Below, piece after piece: positions 34,815 through 43,201 of a stretch of DNA of 48,304 nt. The translations under genes and the position numbers were made by a program. Every line of letters begins with the position of its first letter. The first letter of the stretch is position 1. Below the pieces are notes generated by a model. It had not been told where the DNA came from. It searched no databases and was given only the letters and a program-made list of their open reading frames with translations. Source of the stretch: Acidobacteriota bacterium (lineage in GTDB: Bacteria > Actinomycetota > Acidimicrobiia > Acidimicrobiales > RAAP-2); the NCBI GenBank assembly GCA_018971185.1, contig JAGXBH010000013.1, forward strand, positions 1 through 48,304, written 5' to 3'.

Positions 34815-35174
34815 TCAGCACTGTGGCCCGTCTAGGCCAAACACATTGCCAAAGGGGTCGATCAGTTGAGCGATCGAACGCGAAGCGCCAATGGTGAGGG
34901 GTCCTCGAAGTAGCCGCGCACCTTTCGACTCGGCCCGAGCAATTGCCGCGGCATGATCGTCGACCCTCAGATAGACAACTGGGCTACCGCCGACGGGGTT
35001 CTTGTCTGCATCAGCGGAATGGAACCCGAATTCCGTATCGCCGACATCGAACCATATGAATCCTTCTTCGAACGACACGCGATCAATTGGACACTCCAGC
35101 AGATCCGCCCACCACTTTGCGACCACCTCGGGCTCTTGCGCGAAGATCATCACTGATCGCACTATCGAGGACAT
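34815..35174 (-). CDS. VOC-superfamily protein, bleomycin-resistance-like
   Basis: 119 aa, one VOC unit pair. MIFAQEPEVVAKWWADLLE, FIWFDVGDTEFGFH, SPVVYLRVDDHAAAI and LIDPFGNVFGL follow the family order. The usual first His and last Glu ligands are replaced (Ser/Val and Gly), so it is more likely a binding protein than a metal enzyme. Ends the intact VOC-hicBA module; its 5' region is duplicated at 33623-33757. ATG at 35174. Confidence 0.8.
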   Translation of the reverse strand: MSSIVRSVMIFAQEPEVVAKWWADLLECPIDRVSFEEGFIWFDVGDTEFGFHSADADKNPVGGSPVVYLRVDDHAAAIARAESKGARLLRGPLTIGASRSIAQLIDPFGNVFGLDGPQC

Positions 35175-35227
35175 ACCTCGACGCTACCTGGCAACGTGCG
35201 AATCTCTCAGAGATTGAACCTGTGAAC
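35092..35227. repeat. Intact copy of a 136-nt repeated segment (partner of 33623-33757)
   Basis: Covers the first 28 codons of the VOC gene and about 53 nt upstream. The partner differs mainly by substitutions, with conserved blocks such as ATCGCACTATCGAGG and GAACCTGTGAAC. Same orientation, 1469 nt apart. Confidence 0.85.
35201..35215. promoter_or_regulatory. Perfect 15-nt palindrome upstream of the VOC gene
   Basis: AATCTCT-C-AGAGATT lies 27 nt upstream of the VOC ATG. The partner copy (33732-33746) has lost the symmetry (AATCTCCCAGAAATC). Candidate operator; it could also act as a hairpin after hicB. Confidence 0.4.
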
Positions 35228-35262
35228 GTTCGTTTAGGGAGTTCTGCCTTCAGTGACCCTGA

Positions 35263-35478
35263 CTACGAGGCAACCTGCACGACTGCCACCTGCGCAGTCG
35301 GGGGTGGGACGACTTCGCCGTATTGGCGCATGACCTCGATGTGCATTTCAATGGCCTCAGCAATATTTGCTTTGACCTCCTCGAACGTCTTGCCCGTCGA
35401 GACACATCCATCAAGATCGGGAACCCACGCACCATAATTATTCGGAGAGCGCTCAATAACGACTGCGTACTCAATCAT
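35263..35478 (-). CDS. hicB: HicB-family antitoxin (short form)
   Basis: 71 aa. YAVVIERSPNNYGAWVPDLD, GCVSTGKTFEEVKANIAEAI and MHIEVMRQYGE are the HicB RNase-H-like core that binds and blocks HicA. The C-terminal ribbon-helix-helix or HTH domain of longer HicB proteins is absent, so it may not bind DNA itself. ATG overlaps the hicA stop by 4 nt (ATGA). Toxin-first order is usual for hicAB. A decayed paralogue lies 947 nt away. Confidence 0.9.
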   Translation of the reverse strand: MIEYAVVIERSPNNYGAWVPDLDGCVSTGKTFEEVKANIAEAIEMHIEVMRQYGEVVPPPTAQVAVVQVAS

Positions 35479-35672
35479 CGCTTTCTCCGTTCTAATCCAG
35501 CCTGCCTCATAATGCTACCGAGGAGTTCTCGGTGCAGATCGTCTCCCATTGCACCTGGCACCGTCACGGTGCCAGGCTTCGTCGGATGGCGATAATGACG
35601 ATGACTCCCCCTGTGCCGTACCTGTACCCAGCCATCGCGCTCAAGTTCTCTAATGATCTCACGGACCTTCAC
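35475..35672 (-). CDS. hicA: HicA-family mRNA interferase toxin
   Basis: 65 aa. The double-stranded-RNA-binding-like fold of HicA is clear: VREIIRELERDGWVQVRHRG, then catalytic His24 in GSHRHYRHP, TVTVPG and the C-terminal LLGSIMRQAGLERR. HicA cleaves mRNA and tmRNA and is neutralised by HicB. GTG start at 35672. It begins 29 nt after the ASCH gene stop, so one transcript could carry ASCH-hicA-hicB-VOC. A 23-nt perfect palindrome lies inside the coding region (35554-35576). Confidence 0.9.
   Translation of the reverse strand: MKVREIIRELERDGWVQVRHRGSHRHYRHPTKPGTVTVPGAMGDDLHRELLGSIMRQAGLERRKR
35554..35576. repeat. Perfect 23-nt palindrome inside hicA
   Basis: CCTGGCACCGT and ACGGTGCCAGG flank a single C. 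It encodes the PGTVTVPG turn. In RNA it would form an 11-bp hairpin with a minimal loop (a few central pairs must open). The decayed hicA copy does not keep the symmetry. Confidence 0.8.
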
Positions 35673-35701
35673 TCACCACAACGGTCGGATGGTTTGGAGA
35701 A

Positions 35702-36157
35702 CTAATTAGTGGTCGAGCGCAATAGTTCAACTACGCGAAAGCGCTCTAGGACTACCAGCGTCGCGTCGTCCAGGACAAAAGTTGCATGTCCAAGAGAATC
35801 GATCGTTTCCTTACTGCGCCAGAAACTTTCGTGGCCCCTGCGCCAATCGGACACCGTCGCGTGCCCCTCTCCCTCGCCCACTACATGTTGATAGCCCACT
35901 TCGCCAAGTGGAACGATGAGTACTTCCACCGTCTCAATCACGCATACGGGTTGATTATTGGAGTCAACCACTATTGAGCGCTGACCTACGCATGGCAACG
36001 CCTTATTCTCGATTTCGTACTCCAACGCGAGTGACGTAGTCGTCACTTTGTGACCGTCGAGGATGGCTCCTATAAGACGATCTCGAAGTGGACCAGGAAA
36101 CGCAAACTCCGAACGAGGCAACTCGGAAGAGTTGTCAGAGAATACAATTTCGTTCAC
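35702..36157 (-). CDS. ASCH-domain protein
   Basis: 151 aa. Domain marks: FPGPLRDRLIGAILDGHKVTT (GxKxxT at 35-40), LPCVGQRSIVVDSNNQPVCV, IETVEVLIVPLGEV, EGEGHATVSDWRRGHESFW (95-113). ASCH is a PUA-like RNA-binding fold; some members are nucleases or amidohydrolases such as YqfB. Upstream neighbour of hicA on the same strand, in the low-GC segment. RNA-related function is plausible but unproven. Confidence 0.83.
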   Translation of the reverse strand: MNEIVFSDNSSELPRSEFAFPGPLRDRLIGAILDGHKVTTTSLALEYEIENKALPCVGQRSIVVDSNNQPVCVIETVEVLIVPLGEVGYQHVVGEGEGHATVSDWRRGHESFWRSKETIDSLGHATFVLDDATLVVLERFRVVELLRSTTN

Positions 36158-36227
36158 TCCAAAATCCTAAGCCGCGGCGGTCGGAGTCATATTCCCAGAG
36201 TGAGTACCAGACGAAACTTCCTGCGCA

Positions 36228-36662
36228 TCAGTTTTCTATGAAAAAACGATAGACATTGGTCTCTCGCTGTACGAATCCGACCTTGCGGTAGAGCGCGTTG
36301 GCCGCCTCGCGCGCCGGGCGACTCGTCAGATCGACACTCACCGCACCATGTCGTCGTGCGTGATCCACGGCGGTCATCGTGAGAAGGGCGCCCGTCCCCA
36401 TTCCGCGGGCGTCGGCGTCGACCACCACGTCCTCGATCCAGGCCCGCACGCCGGTCGGGATCGGGAACAGCGCCAGGGTCAACATGCCCAGCGTCCGGCC
36501 CTCGTGCGTCGCGACGAACAAGGTGATGGCGCTCGAGTCGAGCATTGCCGTCAACTGCTCCAAGGTCATCAAGTTGCCCGAGGAGGACAGTTGAGGAAGG
36601 AGATGGTTGATCTGACTGAGTAGTTCCGGCGAGGGGTACCTCGCGACGTTGACCTCGGTCAT
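36228..36662 (-). CDS. GNAT acetyltransferase
   Basis: 144 aa. QINHLLPQLSSSGNLMTLEQL, IEDVVVDADARGMGTGALL (acetyl-CoA loop) and VDLTSRPAREAANALYRKVGF are a standard small GNAT order, with a C-terminal NVYRFFI often seen in this subgroup. ATG at 36662 overlaps the NUDIX stop by 4 nt, so the two are coupled. GC returns to the genome norm at its start codon, which marks the edge of the low-GC segment. Confidence 0.85.
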   Translation of the reverse strand: MTEVNVARYPSPELLSQINHLLPQLSSSGNLMTLEQLTAMLDSSAITLFVATHEGRTLGMLTLALFPIPTGVRAWIEDVVVDADARGMGTGALLTMTAVDHARRHGAVSVDLTSRPAREAANALYRKVGFVQRETNVYRFFIEN

Positions 36663-37348
36663 TCGCCACCCCGCCACACGGGCTGACGCAGGTCGTCGTA
36701 GAAGACGTCACGCGTCTCGCCGTCGACCGCCGCGAAGATCTCTGGGGCCCAGCGTTGCGAGCCGAGGGTGTCGGCGGGCAGCTCGTCACGGGCGAACCAG
36801 CCCGCGTCCAGGCACTCGAGTTCGTGGGGCCGCAGGGTCCCGCCGACGGCGCGACAGAAGAAGATCAACGAGTACAGGGGCACCCGCGACTGGCCCAGCT
36901 GCAGGCCGTCGAGCACGCCGATGAGACGGACCACCTCGACGTCGATGCCCGTCTCCTCGCGCACCTCCTTGACGACGACCTCGGGCGCCGAGTAACCGAT
37001 GTCGCACCATCCGGTCGGATAGAGCCAGACGCCCGAGTCTGCGCGCTGGATCAGCAGCAACTTGCCCTCGTCGTTCACGACCGCCGCGCCCACGGCCACC
37101 TTGGGCGTGATGTAGCCGGCCACACCGCTACTCACTTCCCTCATCCACTCCTCAACGTGCCCCCGCGCGTCCGTGGTGGTGTCGCGACCGAGGTCGGCGG
37201 CGGCCTTGATGTCGCCAGCGATGAGCAGAATCTCCTCGTATCGCTCGCGTTCGAACTGGCTGTCGGTGAAGCCCATCCCCGTGCGCGCGACACCCGCCAG
37301 GGCCTCGGCCCAACGACGCAACTCCTTCTCCGACGCGACAGTGCCCAC
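36659..37348 (-). CDS. NUDIX hydrolase with NUDIX_N-type N-terminal domain
   Basis: 229 aa. The N-terminal part (1-80, LRRWAEALAGVARTGMGFT) matches the NUDIX_N family that precedes the hydrolase in ADP-ribose/UDP-sugar type enzymes. The Nudix box is read in GWCDIGYSAPEVV-KEVREETGI; Tyr takes the place of the first Glu, as is usual in this subgroup, while KEVREE keeps the metal-binding glutamates. Hydrolyses a nucleoside diphosphate linked to X; X unknown. First of two coupled genes. Confidence 0.87.
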   Translation of the reverse strand: MGTVASEKELRRWAEALAGVARTGMGFTDSQFERERYEEILLIAGDIKAAADLGRDTTTDARGHVEEWMREVSSGVAGYITPKVAVGAAVVNDEGKLLLIQRADSGVWLYPTGWCDIGYSAPEVVVKEVREETGIDVEVVRLIGVLDGLQLGQSRVPLYSLIFFCRAVGGTLRPHELECLDAGWFARDELPADTLGSQRWAPEIFAAVDGETRDVFYDDLRQPVWRGGE

Positions 37349-37368
37349 GAATCGAGGTTACTTTCGCC

Positions 37369-38061
37369 CTAGGCCAACGTCGCGTCGAGGACTTGGTCCA
37401 GGTCGCCCACGAGACCCGTGTAGAACGGCCCGAACTCTCCGTAGAGCGTCGAGGCCTCGTCGAATCGCATGGTGTAGACGCAGTCCTTGAGATCATCAGG
37501 GCGTACGCCGAAGAGGGTGACCCCCCACTCCCAGTCATCGAGTCCCGTGGAGCCGGTGACGACCTGCAGAACGCGCCCCTTGAAGTCCCGACCGGACTTG
37601 CCGTGATCACGCATCAACTGCTCACGCTGCTCGTAGGGCAGAGCGAACCAGTTGTTCTCCTCGCCTCGACGCTTGGACATCGGATAGAAGCAGAAGGCCT
37701 TCATGTCCGAGGGGGGCAGGACCGGGTACAGCCTCGCATTGATCATCTCCTCGGGCATCCCGAGCGCGTACTCCGAGACCTCGGTGACCGAGACGTAGGA
37801 CTCCGAGACCACGAGACCCGCCGACTGCACCTTCGACTGGAACCGGCGCAACTCCCACAGGTCGGGACCAAGCACCATGAAACACAGGTCCGCCTTGGCA
37901 CCCATGATGGCCGTCGTGACGACCTGCAGGCCCGCACGCAAGGCCTCGTCCATCGCCTGGTGGACGAGGTCGCGGTCCACCTCGTGCTCGACGTGGCAGA
38001 AGAGATGGAGCACATTCAGTCCGCGCGACGGTGAGAGTGGTGTGGTGGTCATGACTTCCAT
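37369..38061 (-). CDS. chdC: Coproheme decarboxylase (HemQ/ChdC family)
   Basis: 230 aa of the chlorite-dismutase-like fold. ARLYPVLPPSDMKAFCFYPM then SKRRGEENNWFALPYEQR are diagnostic of HemQ; the YPMSKRR segment includes the Tyr used as radical donor, and DWEWGVTLFGVRPDDLKDCV follows. The enzyme makes heme b from coproheme in the coproporphyrin-dependent pathway of Gram-positive bacteria. ATG at 38061 or 38052; neither has a good Shine-Dalgarno. Stands alone, without other heme genes nearby. Confidence 0.9.
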   Translation of the reverse strand: MEVMTTTPLSPSRGLNVLHLFCHVEHEVDRDLVHQAMDEALRAGLQVVTTAIMGAKADLCFMVLGPDLWELRRFQSKVQSAGLVVSESYVSVTEVSEYALGMPEEMINARLYPVLPPSDMKAFCFYPMSKRRGEENNWFALPYEQREQLMRDHGKSGRDFKGRVLQVVTGSTGLDDWEWGVTLFGVRPDDLKDCVYTMRFDEASTLYGEFGPFYTGLVGDLDQVLDATLA

Positions 38062-38075
38062 GATAGGGAGCGCCA

Positions 38076-38124
38076 CCCAATGACGCGGCCGCGGGACCCA
38101 GGGTCCCGCGGCCACGTCATTGGG
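38076..38124 (-). terminator. 49-nt near-perfect hairpin between groEL and chdC
   Basis: 24 paired positions around one central A (38100) with a single C-A mismatch (38086/38114). The stem includes GGCCGCGGGACCC and its complement. It starts 16 nt past the groEL stop and 14 nt before the chdC start. No T-run. Probably the groEL terminator; stem length is unusual. Confidence 0.7.
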
Positions 38125-38140
38125 GTGTGGGGGCGGACGT

Positions 38141-39811
<1,671 letters not shown>

Positions 39812-39838
39812 TTAGCACTCTAGGGCTTCGAGTGCTAA
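39812..39838. promoter_or_regulatory. CIRCE element (HrcA operator)
   Basis: TTAGCACTC - 9 nt - GAGTGCTAA, an exact match to the CIRCE consensus, 48 nt upstream of the groEL start. HrcA binding here represses groEL until heat shock. The hrcA gene is not in the window. Confidence 0.97.
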
Positions 39839-39844
39839 ATACGA

Positions 39845-40120
39845 TCAGCCGCCCGCGACCGCCGGCACCAAGGAGACCGTCGTTCCCGCCTCGAGTGCGG
39901 TGTCGAGGCCCTGGAGGAAGCGCACGTCCTCGTCGGCCACGAACACGTTGACGAAGCGACGGAGGGCGCCCTTATCGTCAAGCACGCGAAACGCGATCCC
40001 CGGATACGCCGCGTCGACCGCCTCGATGGCCTCACGCACGGTGGTCGCCTCGACGGGCACCTCACCCGCCCCGCCGACGAGGGTCCGTAGCTGACTGGGT
40101 AGCCGAACGATCACGCTCAC
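39845..40120 (-). CDS. cysO: Ubiquitin-like sulfur carrier protein, CysO/MoaD/ThiS family
   Basis: 91 aa ending in the activation-competent Gly-Gly. The C-terminal half RRFVNVFVADEDVRFLQGLD and SLVPAVAGG closely follows mycobacterial CysO (FVN-YV-DEDVRF and ILPAVAGG). Such carriers are adenylated, thiocarboxylated at the last Gly and donate sulfur. GTG at 40120 overlaps the threonine synthase stop by 4 nt. In mycobacteria the partner is CysM; here it is a thrC-type gene, so the acceptor pathway is open. Its stop lies 7 nt from the CIRCE element. Confidence 0.85.
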   Translation of the reverse strand: MSVIVRLPSQLRTLVGGAGEVPVEATTVREAIEAVDAAYPGIAFRVLDDKGALRRFVNVFVADEDVRFLQGLDTALEAGTTVSLVPAVAGG

Positions 40121-41364
40121 GAGGCACTCACCAATTGGTGGAACCCGAGGGCCTCCTCGGCCGCGGCGAGTGACGGAGTGATCGTGCTGGTCACCGTCGC
40201 GGTGTCGACGATGGCGTCGAGGGTCTTGAGTCCGTGACCCGAGATGATCGCCACGATGGACTTCTCCGGGTCGATTGTGCCACGCGCCACCATCTGACGC
40301 AGCGAGGCGATGGTCACGCCACCGGCCGTCTCGGCGAAGACACCCTCGGTCTCGGCCAGGAGACCGATGCACTCGAGGACCTCCGCGTCACTGACCGAGC
40401 CGATGTCCCCACCGTGTGCGCGCACCTCATCAAGGACGTAGGGACCGTCCGCCGGATTGCCGATCGCCAACGAACGGGCGATGGTGTTGGGCCGCTGCGG
40501 CGTGACCACCTCGGCGCCCTCGGCCAGGGCGGTTGCGATGGGCGAACATCCCGTCGCCTGCGCGCCGAAGAGCACGGGCTCGTCGCCCTCCACGAGGCCC
40601 AACTCGATGAATTGGCGAAAGCCTTTGGCCACTTTGGTGAACTGCGAACCCGAGGCGAGGGGCACCACTACCTGGGCGGGCGTGGTCCAGCCCAACTGCT
40701 CACAGATCTCGAAGGCGAGAGTCTTGGAGCCCTCGGCGTAGTAGGGACGAAGATTGACGTTGGCGAAGGCCCAGTCGGGGTGCTCGGCGACCAACTCCAC
40801 GCAGAGTCGATTCACGTCGTCGTAGTTGCCCTCCACGCCCAGCACGGTGCCGCCGAAGATGGCGGTCATCGCGATCTTCGATTTCTCCAGGTCCGACGGG
40901 ATGATGGTCACGCTCGGCCAACCGATGAACGCGGCGTGGGCCGCCACCGAGGTCGCGAGGTTCCCCGTGGAGGCGCAGGCCGCCGTGGTGAAACCGAGCC
41001 GGCGTGCGCTCGACAGGGCCACCGAGACGACACGGTCCTTGAAGGACCCCGTCGGATTCCGAGTGTCGTCCTTCAGCCACAACTCCTTGACGCCGAGGAC
41101 CTCGGCCAGACGCGACGCGCGGCGAAGCGGAGTCCATCCCGCGCCCAGGTCCACGGGCTCGGGACCCGGATCGGGTAGTAACGCGCCGTAGCGCCATATC
41201 GAGCGCGGACCCGCCTCGATGGACGCGCGCGTCACGACGTCCTTGGCGGCTTCGAGGTCATAACTCACCTCGAGGGGGCCGAAGCAGAACTCACACGAGT
41301 AGCGCGCTTCCGCCGGGTAGGCGGTGCCACACTCTCGACATAGTAGGCCGGTAGCGAAACTCAT
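40117..41364 (-). CDS. thrC: Threonine synthase
   Basis: 415-aa PLP enzyme converting O-phosphohomoserine to threonine. An N-terminal zinc ribbon (Cys9, Cys12, Cys24, Cys27) is followed by the catalytic domain with PLP Lys109 in NPTGSFKDR, ACASTGNLATSVAAHAA and a Gly-rich PLASGSQFTKVAKG loop. ATG at 41364 with AAAAGG 5 nt upstream. Coupled to the sulfur-carrier gene. Given that neighbour, activity on a phosphorylated serine or homoserine in a sulfur pathway should be kept in mind, but the fold and length are those of ThrC. Confidence 0.9.
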   Translation of the reverse strand: MSFATGLLCRECGTAYPAEARYSCEFCFGPLEVSYDLEAAKDVVTRASIEAGPRSIWRYGALLPDPGPEPVDLGAGWTPLRRASRLAEVLGVKELWLKDDTRNPTGSFKDRVVSVALSSARRLGFTTAACASTGNLATSVAAHAAFIGWPSVTIIPSDLEKSKIAMTAIFGGTVLGVEGNYDDVNRLCVELVAEHPDWAFANVNLRPYYAEGSKTLAFEICEQLGWTTPAQVVVPLASGSQFTKVAKGFRQFIELGLVEGDEPVLFGAQATGCSPIATALAEGAEVVTPQRPNTIARSLAIGNPADGPYVLDEVRAHGGDIGSVSDAEVLECIGLLAETEGVFAETAGGVTIASLRQMVARGTIDPEKSIVAIISGHGLKTLDAIVDTATVTSTITPSLAAAEEALGFHQLVSAS

Positions 41365-41479
41365 ATCTCCCTTTTCATCGTTCGGGCTTTGGCACCTGGT
41401 GTGACAGGGTTACTGTGGCTCACACTGGTTGTCGCGACTTCATCGGGCCCGCCCCTCAGTCGCTCTTGATGACATAACT

Positions 41480-41508
41480 ATTCTGCCCCTCCACCATAGT
41501 GGTGTCAA
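41480..41508 (-). promoter_or_regulatory. Promoter of thrC-cysO
   Basis: On the minus strand TTGACA (41508-41503), 17-bp spacer, CAGAAT (41485-41480). The spacer holds CCACTATGGTGG, a partly palindromic site. The predicted leader before the thrC ATG is about 110 nt; no known riboswitch was recognised in it. Confidence 0.5.
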
Positions 41509-41544
41509 GTTCATGACGCAACGCCCTCCTCCTAGTCTCGGGAT

Positions 41545-42321
41545 ATGGAAATCGTTGACGTGCCCTGGACACTCACCGACGGCGACTTCGACCTGGCCGC
41601 GGTCCGCACCGCGTGCGACGGTCGTCGCGTCGACGTCATCATCCCGGCCCAGAACGAGGCACCAACCATCGGGGCCGTCATCGACGCGGTGGCGCACCAC
41701 CGCAGCCTGATCGCCGAGGTCATCGTCGTCGACGACCACTCCGTCGACGCCACCGCGTCGCAGGCCGAGCGACACGGCGCCCGGGTGGTCACCCTTCGCG
41801 ACGCCACCGGTAAGGGCGAGGCGCTCGCGGCCGGCGTAGCGGCGAGCGACGCGGAGATCGTGGTCTTCATGGACGGGGACGTCCTGAACCCGGGGGTCGA
41901 GTACGTGGCGCGGATGCTCCAGCCCCTCCTCCAGCGGCCCGACATCCACCTCGTCAAGGGGTACTACCAACGCCCGCTGCATGACCAGCCCCACGGCGGC
42001 GGTCGGGTGAACGAGTTGGTGGCCCGACCCGTCCTGTCGCTGCTCTACCCGGGCCTCGACCTCATTCGTCAACCACTCGCCGGAGAGACGGCGATCCGCC
42101 GCGAGACGCTCGACGCCCTCGATCTGGCGTCCGCCTACGGAGTCGAGATCGCCCTGCTGATCGACGTCGCGCGCAAGTTCGGGATCAGCTCACTCGCGCA
42201 GGTCGACCTCGGGGTCCGACGTCACCGGAATCGGACCTTGGAGGAATTGCGCCCTATGGCGGTCGAGGTGCTCAATGTCGCCCTCGGCCGATACGGCGTC
42301 GAGGCGCCGATATCGGACTAG
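41545..42321 (+). CDS. gpgS: Glucosyl-3-phosphoglycerate synthase
   Basis: 258-aa GT81-type glycosyltransferase transferring glucose from an NDP donor to 3-phosphoglycerate, the first step to glucosylglycerate and methylglucose lipopolysaccharides. DVIIPAQNEAPTIGAV (30-45), the metal-binding Asp110-Gly-Asp112 (FMDGDV), LVKGYYQRPL, GGGRVNELVARP, QPLAGE and AYGVEIALLIDVARKFG are close to actinobacterial GpgS. Shorter than mycobacterial GpgS (about 325 aa) at the N-terminus. Divergent from thrC; its stop overlaps the convergent LytR_C stop in CTAG. Confidence 0.88.
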   Translation: MEIVDVPWTLTDGDFDLAAVRTACDGRRVDVIIPAQNEAPTIGAVIDAVAHHRSLIAEVIVVDDHSVDATASQAERHGARVVTLRDATGKGEALAAGVAASDAEIVVFMDGDVLNPGVEYVARMLQPLLQRPDIHLVKGYYQRPLHDQPHGGGRVNELVARPVLSLLYPGLDLIRQPLAGETAIRRETLDALDLASAYGVEIALLIDVARKFGISSLAQVDLGVRRHRNRTLEELRPMAVEVLNVALGRYGVEAPISD

Positions 42322-42821
42322 CCCGCCGCGTCAGGGCCCAGGAGGACCACGATGTCGTCGCCCGCGGCACCCGACACTGGCGTCACGGCGCCGATAGGTT
42401 TGACCGCAGTCTGGGGCACGGGAATCTCCGAGGCGATCTCCTGAGCGGCCCAGAGAAATCCGGGGTGGTAGTAGACGACCGTGGCCGTTTGCGCGGGACC
42501 ATTGAGTCGCGGCAAGGTGTTCCACCCGAGGAGCTGCAACTTCGTCGTGATAGTGCCCGCCAATCCGGTGACCGTCGTGCCATTGGCCACTTGGACACTG
42601 ACCTGCGACTTGGGCACCGTCGTGGATGACGACTTGGCTGCGGTCGTGGTGGTTGTCTTCGGTCGAGTGGTCGGCGTCGAAGGGTGAGTTGGGGAGTGTG
42701 CGCGCAAGGCGAGAAAGGTCGCTCCGACGAAAAGGACCAGGATGATGAGCATGACGACGAGAGACGGTTGGTAATGCGACCCTCCCTTGGGTGAGTCCGA
42801 CGAGTCTCGTGTAGCGGTCAC
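42318..42821 (-). CDS. Membrane-anchored LytR_C-domain protein
   Basis: 167 aa. One membrane helix (21-40, LVVMLIILVLFVGATFLAL), a Thr/Ser/Pro-rich spacer and a C-terminal domain VSVQVANGTTVTGLAGTITT then LQLLGWNT that fits the LytR/CpsA/Psr C-terminal (LytR_C) family. The catalytic LCP domain is missing, so this is a stand-alone LytR_C protein facing the cell wall. GTG start at 42821. Function unknown. Confidence 0.8.
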   Translation of the reverse strand: MTATRDSSDSPKGGSHYQPSLVVMLIILVLFVGATFLALRAHSPTHPSTPTTRPKTTTTTAAKSSSTTVPKSQVSVQVANGTTVTGLAGTITTKLQLLGWNTLPRLNGPAQTATVVYYHPGFLWAAQEIASEIPVPQTAVKPIGAVTPVSGAAGDDIVVLLGPDAAG

Positions 42822-42916
42822 CCGACCAGACTAACGGCCCCACGACCCGTCGTCCGGGCGACGCCAACCCTCAAATGTCCGTCGGGCCATTCATTCACTA
42901 ACCTTGGAGACTCCTA

Positions 42917-42990
42917 GCCGGTGTGGCGCAGTCTGGCAGCGCAGGCGATTTGTAATCGTCAGGTCGGGGGTTCAAATCCCTCCACCGGCA
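42917..42990 (+). tRNA. tRNA-Thr (anticodon TGT)
   Basis: Complete cloverleaf: acceptor GCCGGTG/CACCGGC with discriminator A, D-arm GCGC...GCGC, anticodon stem GGCGA/TCGTC (terminal G-C present, one G-T pair) with loop TTTGTAA giving anticodon TGT for codon ACA, variable AGGTC, T-arm with TTCAAAT. The CCA end is not encoded. Confidence 0.97.
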
Positions 42991-43014
42991 CGTGCGCCCT
43001 TGACCGGCAGCACC

Positions 43015-43038
43015 CGCGTCGATTGGAGTGTCGACGCG
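43015..43038 (+). terminator. Hairpin after tRNA-Thr
   Basis: CGCGTCGA (43015-43022) and TCGACGCG (43031-43038), perfect 8-bp stem with 8-nt loop, 24 nt past the tRNA. No T-run. Confidence 0.6.
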
Positions 43039-43201
43039 TCACCTCCCTCGTGTTCGGGTCGCCACGATCAGTCGCATCTCGTCAAATGGTCGGCGCAGTA
43101 ATCGTCAAAGAATGCGTCCTCGCTCCAGCGAACGTGCTGGATTCGGCCTGCGGTCACGGTCTATGTTGCACATTAAGGATTGTCGACGAGAAGAGGACAG
43201 G

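Noticed and set aside
34219..34869. Plus-strand open frames of about 100 codons across the hicBA remnants
   Set aside because: The minus strand aligns codon by codon with intact hicA and hicB; the plus frames have no support.
33216..36230. Interpretation of the low-GC segment as a classical integron cassette array
   Set aside because: Gene types and same-strand order would fit, but I found no convincing attC core sites (RYYYAAC/GTTRRRY pairs) and no integrase gene in the window.
40117..42990. Link between threonine synthase and the nearby tRNA-Thr
   Set aside because: They are on opposite strands, 1.5 kb apart, separated by gpgS and the LytR_C gene; adjacency looks accidental.
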